Assembly: GCA_036674765.1 (NCBI GenBank)
Contig: JARVKI010000135.1
Coordinates: 1-64,000, forward strand
From: Seiridium cupressi
Taxonomy: Eukaryota; Ascomycota; Sordariomycetes; Amphisphaeriales; Sporocadaceae
Length of the DNA: 64,000 nt
Direction of reading: 5' to 3'
Shown: positions 8,616-19,914 of the stretch, piece by piece
Layout of the letters: the number at the start of each line of letters is the position of its first letter
How positions within the stretch are numbered: the stretch's first letter is position 1
Made by a program: the position numbers and the translations under genes
The notes under the pieces: generated by a model
Databases searched by the model: none
What the model was told of the DNA's origin: nothing
Seen by the model: the letters and a program-made list of their open reading frames with translations, nothing else

Positions 8616-11033
8616 ATGGATCACCTTCCCAAACCGATCGATGGCAAACGTCCAGAGATCCCATTCGAGGCCGAAGCGAGAATCTACCGCCCGCCCGACT
8701 TTATTACTTTGCCGAGGAAGTATGGCTATGATGATCTCGAACAGCTTATTGAGCATGGCTTGCACAAGGACATGGATCCGAAATTGGCCAATGCCTTCTT
8801 GCAGGAGTGGTTGTGGTTCGCCTTACTCTCACGAGTCTTAGACAAAGAAATAGACTCAAGAGACTTCCTAAACCATCATATACGGACGCTTCACACTGCC
8901 GACAAAATTCTCGAGAAGAAAATCAAGGCATGGAAGGCAGGGAGCCGACACCATGATTCAAACGGCGAGCACCCATGCGTGCATGCTCCAGGCAGATACA
9001 TCCAAGCATCGCATGCCTTAGCATTCGCCAGGCGATTCGTCTCAAAGCATCTATCGTATGCACCTCAGGACGATGATGACGGACGTCCCGGGCCAACTCG
9101 GCGCGAAGATGATGGTGCGTCTGATAAGACCAACGAGGCGCACGAAGCTGTTGATAACCGCATATCACTGTCGATCGCGATACTTGGGGAGATTCTCCAG
9201 AGGGAACGGCCGCCGCCACCGTCCGGCGCCCCTCTTCCTGATCGAGAAGAGTTCTGGCAGGATCCAAGCCTGGAATCGAAACGATGGGGCTACAGCAAGT
9301 ACTGTCGAGAGCAACTCCAGGCTAATAAATGGTGTATGGGCGAAATTCGCCGCATTGAATCGACCATGTACGGCGTCTGTGAGGTCTACTATTCCAGTTC
9401 AATGAGACCTCCACGTGGTTTCGACCACTCATCCTGTGATATGGACCACTGCCATGCTCCATTGTCCCCAACGCTTGGTCACGTCGAAGGCTACTGCGCA
9501 GGAAACTGTGGGCCCGCTCTTGGCTTTGACGATAATGACATCGCACAGGTCTTGAGGGATAATAAGACGCCCCTGGTGACATTCGACAGCGCCAAGATGG
9601 AACTCGTGCTCCACGCGGTGGATCTCAAAAGCAACCCCCAAAAGTGTTTCGGCGCGTTATCTCACGCTTGGGACGATGTCATCCTAGGCATTGGAACGGA
9701 TGCTCGAGGCAGCAATGATCGGCGTCTTCTGCAATGTCGAGCGAAGAAGATGCAGAATGACTTTAACAAGCTTATCAACAAGGGTGGTTCGACGAGCAGA
9801 GGCGAGAACGTTCCGTTCTATGTGGATGTTCTCTGCTACCCGCGGCAGGTCGGCGCGCAGCCCATTGCCTTGAATCAGATGAGGCAAGTCTACAGCAAGG
9901 CGTCAGAAGTCCTCGTATGGGATAGGGAGCTGTTACGTTCACAGAAACTATCCGATGCAAAAATGATAGAGATGAATGTCAAGATAAGACTAGGCAATTG
10001 GACCAAGAGCCTTTGGACTCTCTTCGAGGCTGTGTTAGCAAAAAGGCTCAACGTGGCCCTCAGTGACGGAATTCTTACCTTCGAGGAGCTGAGAAAAGCC
10101 AGGCACGACGCAAAGTCCGATTTGTTTCACGACTACCACCATGTTTACCGGGCTGGACATCCCCTCAGTGAGCCGGTCTACCGCCTGCGCAAACTCGACC
10201 AGGCCGATGACCCAAAGTATAGAGCACAACGTGTCTGGGAAGCTGTCCAATTCCAGAAGATCGACAGGGTGGAAAACGAAGCACCTATCCTCGCTGCACT
10301 CATGAAACTCAACATTAACGGCCTCGATACCGGGGATCCGAGGTTGCCCAATGGAGACAGGTCAAGGCAGGAATACTGCAATGATCTCGCTTCCAGGAGG
10401 ATGGTGAAGCTTCTAGAACTTATGAATCAGACCGAAGAAATTGGGATTCCCTCTGGTCTGATCTTTATGCCCAGCGAGAGGTTGAGGAGCAAAGATGTCC
10501 CACAAACCAAACACTTTGGGTGGGCTGCACGGACATGGTTGACGAGGCAGGCGCACCCGCGGTGCTTGATCCAACCCATGAGGGCTACAGCGATCACTCA
10601 TACCAACGGCCTGCTTGTCAAGTTTCCAGGGATCATCTTGCATTGTCCCGAGTCCCCTTTGCAGCATGGTCGCTTCTGGGTTCCGGTAACGCATACCATG
10701 CAGAAGTGGTTCAAGGTCACCGCCTATCCAGAGGTTGAGGACGTTGCGTCGTGGTGGCAGAGGACAAGCGGACGTTGCGATCTTATGATTGTCCTGAGCG
10801 AGGCCGAAACCAGTGATCAGGGGGCTATAGGACTTCTCGTCAAAGGCAAAGGGACTCTCAGCAATAGACAGATACGGTGGGTGGACGTCTTGTGTCGAGT
10901 CTGGATACGCCTAGAGACGGACAGGGAGTTTATCAGACTCTTATCCAATAGCTTCCGGGAGTTTCCAGACCGGGCTATGTTTGGGACGAAGCTCGCAGAT
11001 CAAGATTGGTGTGTGGACGGCCTAGCTCCTTAG
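8616..11033 (+). CDS. Diverged HET-domain-like protein
   Basis: A single exon of 805 residues starting at ATG in GGCATGG. The centre carries the spaced motifs of the heterokaryon-incompatibility (HET) fold: CFGALSHAWDD near residue 345 (family ALSYxWG), FYVDVLCYPRQ near 402 (family WIDALCINQ) and MRQVYSKASEVLVWD near 425 (family YxxAxxVxVWLG). The match is weaker than in classical HET proteins and the N-terminal 300 residues are unassigned. They contain a Cys/His-rich piece around residues 268-305 (HSSCDMDHCH, GYCAGNCG) that might bind metal. HET proteins trigger cell death on non-self recognition in filamentous fungi; whether this diverged copy does so is not known. It is the third member of a local ankyrin / Clr5 / HET-like trio. 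Confidence 0.75.
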   Translation: MDHLPKPIDGKRPEIPFEAEARIYRPPDFITLPRKYGYDDLEQLIEHGLHKDMDPKLANAFLQEWLWFALLSRVLDKEIDSRDFLNHHIRTLHTADKILEKKIKAWKAGSRHHDSNGEHPCVHAPGRYIQASHALAFARRFVSKHLSYAPQDDDDGRPGPTRREDDGASDKTNEAHEAVDNRISLSIAILGEILQRERPPPPSGAPLPDREEFWQDPSLESKRWGYSKYCREQLQANKWCMGEIRRIESTMYGVCEVYYSSSMRPPRGFDHSSCDMDHCHAPLSPTLGHVEGYCAGNCGPALGFDDNDIAQVLRDNKTPLVTFDSAKMELVLHAVDLKSNPQKCFGALSHAWDDVILGIGTDARGSNDRRLLQCRAKKMQNDFNKLINKGGSTSRGENVPFYVDVLCYPRQVGAQPIALNQMRQVYSKASEVLVWDRELLRSQKLSDAKMIEMNVKIRLGNWTKSLWTLFEAVLAKRLNVALSDGILTFEELRKARHDAKSDLFHDYHHVYRAGHPLSEPVYRLRKLDQADDPKYRAQRVWEAVQFQKIDRVENEAPILAALMKLNINGLDTGDPRLPNGDRSRQEYCNDLASRRMVKLLELMNQTEEIGIPSGLIFMPSERLRSKDVPQTKHFGWAARTWLTRQAHPRCLIQPMRATAITHTNGLLVKFPGIILHCPESPLQHGRFWVPVTHTMQKWFKVTAYPEVEDVASWWQRTSGRCDLMIVLSEAETSDQGAIGLLVKGKGTLSNRQIRWVDVLCRVWIRLETDREFIRLLSNSFREFPDRAMFGTKLADQDWCVDGLAP

Positions 11034-11993
11034 TCGATGTTATCCTCTTGTATCATCAAGGAGGCATCTAAGGCGAGTATCGCTACAGTTCTGTCGAGTA
11101 CATACTCGCTTTTTGCGGTGGAGTTACTTGTTTTAGAGGATTGTCAGTTTTCGGAGTCATACATCACATTGGTCGCAGATTGTGTTCATACCCAGATGTT
11201 GATGTATACTCCCTCATTCTTGTGAAGATAGTCGCAATAAATCGATTCCAACAGTAAGGTAATGCGTGTGCCTGGCAGTCTGATGAAAATCGTCGAAAAA
11301 TCCCCAATGTCAACTTAGCGTGTGGGATTACTAGTCGGCATGATGGTCCATGGCTTCCGGTCAGAATGTCCAGTTGCGCTGGGAGTGGTATGGGTATTCC
11401 TGACGGCGTGTGGGATCAGGCATAGTTAGAGAGAACAGAGGTGATATTGTGATTGAGTTAAACGCTGTCTCTGATTGTTGTGGAGTTCAAGGTAACAGTG
11501 ATGAAGATTACAGGGCGTGCCTGCAAAGCACACCTACAAAGTGGCAAGCTCCAGCTGGCATGAGCTAACGTCTGTGGAAGCCATTTGTGGCTGGTGCTGT
11601 GACTCGCAGCTGACGCACAGCCGCCCAACTATCGCTAGAGCCGAGCAAATCCAATTCGATGGAAATGAGCTCGACTACGAGGATGGATTTTGCTGGTCAG
11701 AAAGACCTGGCTAGCATATGTGGTCAATGGCAATCACGCCGGATCCTGACTGGGCTCGCAAGAGTTTTCTTGGACACTGTCTGAGAGACATCATTATCGT
11801 CTCAATACGCAATGCGATGAAGGCATGAAACATGATTTGAGGATCAGTGGCAAATATCAAAATATTGTGATTACTACCAGTGCTAGGGTCTCGGAAGCAC
11901 ACGTTTCTAGGGTTAGAGGGAATGATAGTCCACCTTGCGCCGAATTATGATCTATGGCAGTTGTGCTTTTTGTCATTTATGATCTCATTTACC
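11034..11993. other. Intergenic between converging genes
   Basis: About 960 bp between two 3' ends. Short frames at 11517-11714 and 11711-11902 have no recognisable features. I see no repeat. Confidence 0.4.
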
Positions 11994-13607
11994 TCATTGT
12001 GGGTAGTTATTTGTTGGGTAGTTTTGATGCTGTTGGTATTGTGGACTCGGATCTTGGTTGTGATGAGAGTATTGCCCAGCATGGTGCTCGGACAAATGCT
12101 GTGGAGGCGGAGGATAGCTGGGTTGCGAGTACTGCCCACCGTGCTGCTCGGGCGAGTATTGAGTGTTAGTGTTGTAGCTTGGTTGGGAGTATTGCCCACT
12201 ATGTTGCTCAGTCGTATATTGAGGATTGGCGGTGTAGCTTGGTTGGGAATACTGTCCGTCATATTGGCCTGGCGGAGGCAGAGGAACTGCTGGATGGACC
12301 CCTCCCAGATTCTGTGCTGGAGTACCCACACTGACACCCTCGTTGCCGATATCGTCGGGCACCGCGATCTTCAGCTTTGGGAGGTACTTCTGCACCTTCT
12401 GCTCGACCATGTTCTGCACAAATAGCCAGCTCTGGCGCTCCAGCTTGCGGTGACCACCATTGACGGCCCCCAAGATGCTCTCACGCAGGGTTTCCTGCAG
12501 CTTTCGGATCAAGCCGCGGATTTTGGTAACGAGCTTGAGCTTGATATCATCCCCAAATCCACGATCGGCCGTCGACCTGGCGTCGCGCTCAAGTTGGGAG
12601 TCGAAGGGGTTGCCGCCAAGGATCTTCTCCAGGGGTCGTTGGAATTGATCAGGGAGTAATTCGAATAGCTCCTTTTCGATCCCTCCGAGAACATTGCGGA
12701 ACTCTAGGCGGACTTCTCTGTGAACCCTACCAAGACCTGTTGTAAGCTTGTCGCTAATGACCTTTGAAAAGCCTCCACCGCTACCTCCGTCGGCGGCACC
12801 ATCACCATCACCAAGACCTCTCGAGGCGCCCTCGTCAGAATGCTTCTTGCTGCCAAATAGGCCCCCTATACCCTTGACCAAACTCTCAATCTCAGCCTTA
12901 GCACCGTCACTAGCATCTCGGGTACTCGTGTGGCCACGCAGCCATTCCTTGATGTGATCGAGGGCTATGCGAGTGAACTGCTCTGCGATAGGGCCGTGCT
13001 GCTCCCTCAGCTTGGCGCCAACCTGGTCTTTGATCTCGGGGGTGATGGCACGAGCTTTCTCCTCTGGATTCTGAGCGGCGTCCTTGACGGTATTGCTGAT
13101 GACGCCGAGAAGACCGTCGAGTTCGAACCTCTGGCCGCCTCCTCCCGAATTCTTGTCGAGGTGATCCTGGACGACGTTGATGGCGTTGGATAGGAAGCCC
13201 TTCGCACCAGAAAACCCGTCGTTCCCGCTATTGTTGCCGCCTAGTCCTCGAGACTGAGTATCACCGCCTTCGGTGAGGCTAAAGATGTCCCGCAGATCAT
13301 CACCTGCTTCGTCGGTTATCTGGTTGAAGTTGCGCGTCAACTGGGAAATCTCGTTGGCGAATGGCAAGGACTGTCTGCCGTAGGCATCTGGCGGCGAGTC
13401 ACTGAGGCCCCTCGAGCCTTGGCCAGACGAATCCTTGTTGAACAGGGCACGGAAAGCATTGACGACTTGATCCTCCATACTGTCAATAGTCAACTGCTGA
13501 AAGGTTTCGAGCTCGGACGCGATGCGAGGTTGGATCTGAGGCGCGAGCGAGTCGACATATTCGTCGACTTTCCTCATCAGCACCTCTGGTATGTGGTGGG
13601 AAGACAT
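11994..13607 (-). CDS. Conserved fungal protein with Gly-rich centre and QYSQPSY tail repeats
   Basis: I start at the ATG at 13607 (MSSHHIPEVLMRKVDEYVDS) because the frame upstream has no typical coding composition; this gives 537 residues. The N-terminal half is helical and charged (EYVDSLAPQIQPRIASELET, TIDSMEDQVVNAFRALFNKD). The middle alternates Gly-rich linkers (NNSGNDGFSGAKGF, GGSGGGF) with helices. The last ~90 residues are low complexity: at least three copies of a QYSQPSY unit with proline-rich spacers, then QHQNYPTNNYPQ. There is no signal peptide or membrane segment. The tail resembles prion-like or phase-separating regions. I recall similar N-termini in other filamentous fungi but cannot name a function. 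Confidence 0.8.
   Translation of the reverse strand: MSSHHIPEVLMRKVDEYVDSLAPQIQPRIASELETFQQLTIDSMEDQVVNAFRALFNKDSSGQGSRGLSDSPPDAYGRQSLPFANEISQLTRNFNQITDEAGDDLRDIFSLTEGGDTQSRGLGGNNSGNDGFSGAKGFLSNAINVVQDHLDKNSGGGGQRFELDGLLGVISNTVKDAAQNPEEKARAITPEIKDQVGAKLREQHGPIAEQFTRIALDHIKEWLRGHTSTRDASDGAKAEIESLVKGIGGLFGSKKHSDEGASRGLGDGDGAADGGSGGGFSKVISDKLTTGLGRVHREVRLEFRNVLGGIEKELFELLPDQFQRPLEKILGGNPFDSQLERDARSTADRGFGDDIKLKLVTKIRGLIRKLQETLRESILGAVNGGHRKLERQSWLFVQNMVEQKVQKYLPKLKIAVPDDIGNEGVSVGTPAQNLGGVHPAVPLPPPGQYDGQYSQPSYTANPQYTTEQHSGQYSQPSYNTNTQYSPEQHGGQYSQPSYPPPPQHLSEHHAGQYSHHNQDPSPQYQQHQNYPTNNYPQ
12020..12270 (-). repeat. In-gene tandem repeat encoding QYSQPSY units
   Basis: Blocks containing TACTCCCAACCAAGCTAC-like units recur about every 60 bases inside the 3' end of the gene, encoding (G)QYSQPSY followed by variable Tyr/Pro/Gln stretches. 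Such minisatellites commonly vary in copy number between strains. Confidence 0.6.
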
Positions 13608-15259
13608 GATTGAATTGTATACAAATAGCAATACGGACTTAGATAAGAAAGGGTAAGGTTGCAACGACTGAGTTTGGACTAACGTGCGGATGTTTGTCCT
13701 GATGGGGGTGGGAAACTCAGTGCGCCACATCATTTCTACCCCGCCCCCACTAAATCCAACCGTCCACCTGCCACTAGCACTAAACATTAGGACCCGACTG
13801 CCGGTACGGTATGGAGCACTGTTAGTTCGGCCAGTCTACATTGACTCAAGATGACGTTGCTTAAATATTTATTTTCATAGAAGCACCGAAATGAGTAAAT
13901 CCACTCCAGCATGTAGCTCGTTCTGTGAAATCATTGACGGACAGCTCCAGCCGTTATTCTATCCAAAGAAGCTGTTAGCGAGGGTGCAATTATTGAGGCT
14001 TCGAGTGCCAGGAGGAGGAACGTGACAAGGAACAAAGAGACGACCATGACCGTTGCAGTGGTTAGGTCACATCGCGCTTTTCTGCAACGATAGGCAGGAC
14101 CCTCATAATCCCTATGTTCCGACATGTGAAATGTTATATAGCAAGAATATTACGTCACAGATACGCCTTTGATCGTTGTTAAACTTGAAAATGACTACCC
14201 TTAACCGACTTCGCCTTCGTCTCTCCGGCCAACTAAAGCGGTTATTCTAGAACGGGGTTCCCTACGAGCGGAAAAGTCCTAGCAATTATCTGACCATTAT
14301 GGGCAGCTCCGATGGAGATCTTAATCAGCTGACCTTTGCACATGGTGGCATTGCGCTGAGAACAGTGCTGCGTTGGACGAGATGCAACTTTCAAATTGAT
14401 ATGTGGTAGAAGGGAAACCTAGGGGACCTTTGTCACGTGCATATAGAAGCATCCGCTGCCCGGGATTGTGCGGAGTAGGGATTTGATATGGTTTCTGTCA
14501 TGACCGATTTGGATGTTCTGGAAAGTTGATTTCTACGAGATCTGGGCAATGCCACGGGCCAGACAGAGTCTAGCGAGAGAAGTGGCTTCTAAACCTGTCA
14601 TGAGAGATATTACAGTTGAACAGGGCACCATAAGGTTATCAGGCTCAAAAAGGTAGGAATATACATTCGTGATGCTGCCTATCTAGAGAATATATGTCCC
14701 AGATCATGGCCATTTTCGTCATATCATAGTTGCATTTTTGACCTTGGCTCCACTCCAGGTTTTAGGCGACCGAGTATACATCGGCGGACGTCATGTTCTC
14801 GTATATAGGTTGGGTGGTAGTAGCATTTGAGCTAAAAATGTCCACCGGTGACCTTCCGGGCCTGGCTATGCAGTTACGTCAACTGCGATCGAGGTCAAGT
14901 TGCTGATATGGCACAATGCGGAATGAAATGCGTGATCAGAAATAGAATGGGACTATTGGGGATGCTCGAGAACGTTTGAGCTTACCCGCCCGGTTATTGT
15001 CGCAGATGCAATCCGGCAAAGTAGCCGAAGGATACTGCTCACCGAGGGTCGTCCCACAACACTTTTGAGCGCCCTTGGGTCTTTCATCGCATGCCCCTCC
15101 GTAACAGGCAAGGCGATGTCAACTATTCTGATGACGGATTTATCCAAACGCTCACTTAGCAAGACAAAACCGTCACCAATGACCGTTTGAGTTTACTGGA
15201 TGAAATCTCCTCGTATTCAATAATTAGCATTGTTGATTGTTACGCCATATCAGCAGTTA
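13608..15259. other. Long intergenic stretch with one possible small membrane ORF
   Basis: About 1.65 kb with no gene I can support firmly. A 64-codon frame at 13931-14125 (minus strand) is listed separately. A minus frame at 14953-15190 (KSVIRIVDIALPVTEGHAMK) reads smoothly but has no recognised family and no full gene context; it may be a relic. Confidence 0.4.
13931..14125 (-). CDS. Possible small single-pass membrane peptide
   Basis: 64 codons from ATG at 14125. A basic, cysteine-containing N-terminus (YRCRKARCDL) is followed by one strong hydrophobic segment (TVMVVSLFLVTFLLLALEA) and a short tail. Transmembrane topology is plausible, but a frame this short can occur by chance, and no homologue or splice partner is visible. 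Confidence 0.25.
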   Translation of the reverse strand: MSEHRDYEGPAYRCRKARCDLTTATVMVVSLFLVTFLLLALEASIIAPSLTASLDRITAGAVRQ

Positions 15260-16481
15260 TTAAACTCCCCTGCTGTTCACAATCTCGATGAGGTGAGTGG
15301 CCACATTTTCACTTCCTGGCAGAAACCCTTCTGCAACTCGGCTATCCGGACTCATTGCCAAGTATGCCTTCTCATTTGGCATGTCGCTCAGCATCTGCCA
15401 CCCATGCGTCATCCTGGGACTCACTTCTAGGTGAATATTCGCGCCGTCCTTCTTTGCTTGGTCGACAAATAGTCCGGCATCATCAACAAACAAATCATGA
15501 GATCCGATGTTGAGACGCGTGATATTGGGTAGTATTTCCGCCCAGCTGCGGTCCTCTGGAGAGGCGGAGGCAAAGTCAATCAATGCAGCGTGCTTTTCTT
15601 GTCCATTTGGACCAATTGCCAACGCCACACATTGGTCGTAGAGCGACTTTGAGACCATGTCCTTGTACTTGTTGCGGACGAAAGATGCGCCCGTGTTCTT
15701 CAGATTTACCCATGGCCACAGCAACAGCGCCGCTCCCGGCTTCGGCAAGCCAGCAGCGTCGAGGCCTAGTAGCGCCGCGAGCGCCATATGAGTACCAGCC
15801 GATTCGCCTCCGAGTATGATGCTTCCAGCATCGATACCTTGGTCCTCGAGCAGGTAGCAGTAGGCAGCGAGCGCTTCCTGTTGCTGTTGTGGAAATTGAG
15901 CAGGGGGCGCGAGTGTGTAGTCCAGAGAGAAGATGCTCAGCGAGATACCCTGTTCTGCCGCGAGTTCTACTACACGCAGTAGTAAGACGAAGCCCATGAA
16001 CGGATCTCCTATAGCATAGCCACCGCCGTGTATCCAGAAAAGCACAACATTCCGGCGGGAAGGTTCCTCTTGTGGCGCTTTGTAAAGCCAGTAGCCCTCG
16101 AATCCGGGTCTTGAGACTTCGATCTGTAACCTTGGTCTAATACCACGGAACCTTGGAGAATTCACCACTGACTCCGTGTCGGACTTCATTAGGCGCCGTT
16201 TCACGCTGCCTGGAAGGGCTTCAAGGCTAGGATTATGCATTAGACCAATATATTCTACCGTCGGTTCGCGGTAAAGCTTACTTTCTCAACATGGACAGTT
16301 TGATGTCCTCGCCCACAGAAAGATCCGTCGCATTCGACCATCTTCGCAATACCAATTTCGCAAGCGTGGTGAATACCAGTGGAAAAATGAGGGCCAGTGT
16401 ATACACTAAATCTGCGAAGTCCCTGACAATATTGATTGGACGACCCGCGGTGTGGCCGCGTGTTTTAGTTGTAGATGGCAT
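15260..16481 (-). CDS. Membrane-anchored alpha/beta hydrolase (HSL/AB_hydrolase_3 type)
   Basis: Exons 16481-16282 and 16226-15260 give 388 residues. The 55 nt intron has a GTAAGC donor, CTAAT branch and CCTAG acceptor, and the join restores an AAC codon. Exon 1 encodes a hydrophobic segment (DLVYTLALIFPLVFTTLAKL) that should anchor the enzyme in a membrane. Exon 2 has the hormone-sensitive-lipase signatures: oxyanion motif HGGGY near residue 131, nucleophile in GGESAGTH near 204, acid in GSHDLFVDDAG near 308 and histidine in MTHGWQ near 339. It should hydrolyse a carboxylic or lactone ester; the substrate cannot be inferred. It is alone, with no cluster partners. Confidence 0.88.
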
Positions 16482-17037
16482 GTCGTTAATTCGTATGGCC
16501 TTTCAACTTGGGACATACATTGGTATACTGGTGTTGCACGAGGAAGAAAAGGAAAAGACCTCCGGTTCATGGTAGCGTAGCGGACGTTTTTATGGCGTCT
16601 TGCTACTGGGGTGTTTCGGTGCCGTGATAAATGCCCTACCATTAATGCCGCAATTCACCGCCGTCGCAACTTGAGGCATTAGCTAGTGCTAGTTAGCCCC
16701 GTAAGGCTGTTGATCGGCGCGAGGCCGTTCGGTGCCCATTCCACTTTAAAAACACGTCTTTCTATATTTAGTAAAATAGTCGGGTGGACGGGGCGTAACA
16801 TTCAGCTGCAACGAAGATCCTCTTCGATCCTTAGTCGAGTTTCGCACTGGCGGGCGGGGTAACTAACATGAGGCTGAGGCGAACTTGAGAGATTTTGCAC
16901 CGCAGATCCAAATTCAAAGATGACTCTGTTTGAACGCCGTCGTTGATGACAACTAGCTCGATGATCCCGAAATTGTTTCGGCCGCTACGGCCATCTGATG
17001 ATAATGGCTAAGGTGAGATTGGCTCGCCAGTGAGCAG
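16482..17037. other. Intergenic
   Basis: Promoter side of the hydrolase gene and upstream flank of the NLR relic. GC-rich short blocks near 16700-16800, no gene. Confidence 0.4.
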
Positions 17038-19524
17038 TCTTGGATTGCAACCCTCATAGGCAAGGATGCCTCGGCGCCAGAAGTCCTCGACATTGTCACA
17101 ATTCACGACTTGAATGGACACTATACGAAGACTTGGACCGAGGAGAAGGCCGGAGTCAATTGGTTACGTGATTGTCTAATATCCAACAAGGATACGAGAA
17201 ATCTTTCGGTCTCGATGTTCGCTCGTGTCATAACCTTCTCATATGATTCCGGTGTACAATTCAGCAAGTCAGTTCTTGATATCTCCGATTTTGCCGATCA
17301 ACTTTTAGAGAGTGTCTTGGCTTCGAGAGGATCCGATATTGAACCAAAACGGCCAGTTCTATTCATCTGCCATAGCCTTGGGGGGATTGCGTGCAAGCAA
17401 GCCATTCTCCGTGCACACGAAGACGACGGATATATTGAATTGAGTGACCGGATCCAGGGGGTCTTGTTCTTTGGCAGACCCCATCGTGGTTTTGACCTAG
17501 CGAAATGGGCCTCAATCGTGGCCGCGATTTTGAAGGCGGGAAGTTTTGCAAGCTCAACGAATACCAACCTTCCTAAAGAGCGACAATAAACTCGGCCTGG
17601 GAAATCACTTTGAAGACGATCTGCTATTTCTTCTTCAATCGGATTGCTGTGAACAACGAAGTGTATACTAGGGCTACGGGGCCTTATCCGATAGCTTGTC
17701 GAGCAAGGACCCAGTCTGAAAGCTTTGGCTGCTGAAGTCGTTGCAGGAAAAAGCCTGGAAGACCTCAATAATCTTTTGGGACGTGTTTGTGAGAATAGCT
17801 TCCCAACCGCGTCTTTCAGACGTCACAGCTCCCCGATGTACCTATGGCATCATAGACGGACTCGACGAATGCGACGATGTAGATCGGAAAAGGCGCATTC
17901 AGCTGATATCAAAGACCCTTGGAAAGACACAGACGACTTTCACAGATGGCAGTTCGACGAGCTGGATCAAAATATTAATTTGGAGTCGGCCTGACAATAC
18001 GATCAAGATAGCCGTTGATAAGTCGGCCCCAGCCACGCCGACTCCGCCATACACACAGACACGAGCGGCTATGACCAGGCTGCGGGGCAAAGACCAAACA
18101 GATGCGCTGAGCTTTGCCATTGAGAAAGTTATCACTGCTTCAATTCCAGAGCTTGTAGACCAGGGCCTATCCTCCGAGCTACTCGAGGACATACGCAAGC
18201 AGCTTATCAAACGTGCGGACCGGACCTTCCTCTGAATCACTCTAATATTTCAGCTTTTAGCTGAAAAGATGGAAACTGGTAAGTCACGTCGCGAGCTCGA
18301 TGCTATTCTGAGAAATCGAGATATCTATACGGTATACGCGGAACTACTTGCAATGCGTTCTAATGCCACGAACGCTCGCAAGATGCTAAGCATTTTACTC
18401 GTCGCGACCAGGCCCTTGACTGTGCCTGGGATGAGCATCACCCTAGCCGTTAATATCAACCGCAGTATTCTGGATCCAATGAAACGTTTTAATTCAGACC
18501 CCATGACATTCAAGGATCTCGAATACGACTTGGTTATCCATTCGAAACGCACCTCAAGTGGGTTTGCGGTAATTTTGTCAGAATCATTCGGAATAGGATC
18601 TATCTTATCCACAAAACTGCGCGAGAGTCCCTCTTGAGGACTGAGACTAGCAAACATGGCAAGCACCTGACTACAAGCTTGCCATTGAGTTGGGACGATC
18701 ACGTGTCTACATCACTAGATGACGATATACTTATGCCTACCCCGAGGCCCGAGGCTACGTGCGACAACGATACAGGACCACAAGTAATGTTTCATAGCCC
18801 GTGGCGGCATTCGTTTTCCCTACTCGAGTCTAACCGGATGGCTTTACATATTTGTACCACTTTTATATACATGCTAGGGCGCAAATGCGGCGTTGCACCG
18901 TTAGGAAAACCTCGTAGAGCGACTGAGGACTTTCTCGAGTATGCGGCACAATCTTGGGCTCGCCATTTCTCAGTTGTGCGCGAGAAGATTCCTCCTACGG
19001 ATCTAAAATACTACGAGAACCTGTGCCATCCTGCATTCCCTGGCTTTGATACATGGACCAAAGCAATATTCGGAATAGAAAGATCGAATATTGCCATTGG
19101 TGGAACGCCGGATCAAATCCAATACTATATCACTGTGCTTCTGGGGATCGAGACAACGCCCTCCAATGGGGACTATGTGCCTGACTAGGGCGAGGAACTC
19201 GATGCAAATACCAATACAATAGGCCACACTGATGACCCGATGCACGCATTTGGCATAGAAGCCCTCACGCGTTCCTCTTCCAATTCAGCAACCAAAACCA
19301 ATTCTTACTTGCCCCTGAGTGTAGATGATCATGGCTTCGTCGGACTTGACTTTGACAGCACCACGGGAAGCACTGCTAGCATCAAGCAAGGGACATCAAA
19401 TTACCAATTTGCTAAGTCGACCGGTTTTGCGTGGACTATGGGTCCAGGAGAGTATGAGGCGTGGAAGCGAGCGGATGAAGCTGATCGAGCCGCACGAGCG
19501 GCTCTGAATGCAGCCAGAAAATAA
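17038..19524 (+). pseudogene. Decayed NLR/STAND gene: alpha/beta hydrolase + NACHT
   Basis: Fragments appear in the order of a fungal NLR but in several frames. At 17080-17589 there is a PGAP1/DUF676-type hydrolase sensor (IHDLNGHYTKTWT, LFICHSLGGIACKQA, GVLFFGRPHRG). A frameshift near 17560 leads to GLGNHFEDDLL, followed by stops. At 17740-18000 lies a NACHT remnant with the Walker B motif (YGIIDGLDECDD) and KILIWSRPD. At 18100-18640 is the winged-helix-like region (RRELDAILRNRDIY, ARKMLSILLVATRPLT). A frame change near 18560-18600 leads into FVRIIRNRIYLIHKTARESLL and on to 19188, where one in-frame TAG precedes more coding-like sequence to 19524. No P-loop (GxxGxGKS/T) is visible. In fungi such proteins act in non-self recognition and cell death; this copy is very unlikely to work. 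Confidence 0.8.
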
Positions 19525-19914
19525 TAATCAACTGGCTTTTTAGTAGACTAATAGCACTGCGAAATCTATATACTTGCAGATTAGCGTTAATATAGGCTTA
19601 ATGGCTAGTTCTGCCGTGTACTCGTTATTTTATCGACAGTGTAACATTATTTATAGAAAAGTAAAAATATAAAATATAAATAGTTATGTCAAAATAATTT
19701 TAAGATTAATATGAACTCTTTATACAACCTTTTAACCCCCCGATGGATTTCTTAATATGGTCGTCGTTAGAATTAATTTTACTATCGAAGGCATCCTACT
19801 TAAGGTATCGTCTGACCTGGCTATATAAACACTGGGCGATATGTCGTCTATACTGACTTCAACCAGGGAGTCTGGTTATGTATAGTTCGCGTGTGTGCAC
19901 CCGTTGTCCACGTG
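19525..19914. other. AT-rich spacer
   Basis: An AT-rich patch (about 19640-19730) with TAAAAATATAAA-like words follows the NLR relic, suggesting local RIP-like mutation. No gene. Confidence 0.4.

Noticed and set aside
17110..17589. Stand-alone lipase-like gene
   Set aside because: Has the GHSLGG-type motif, but downstream NACHT pieces show it is the sensor part of a decayed NLR rather than a separate lipase.
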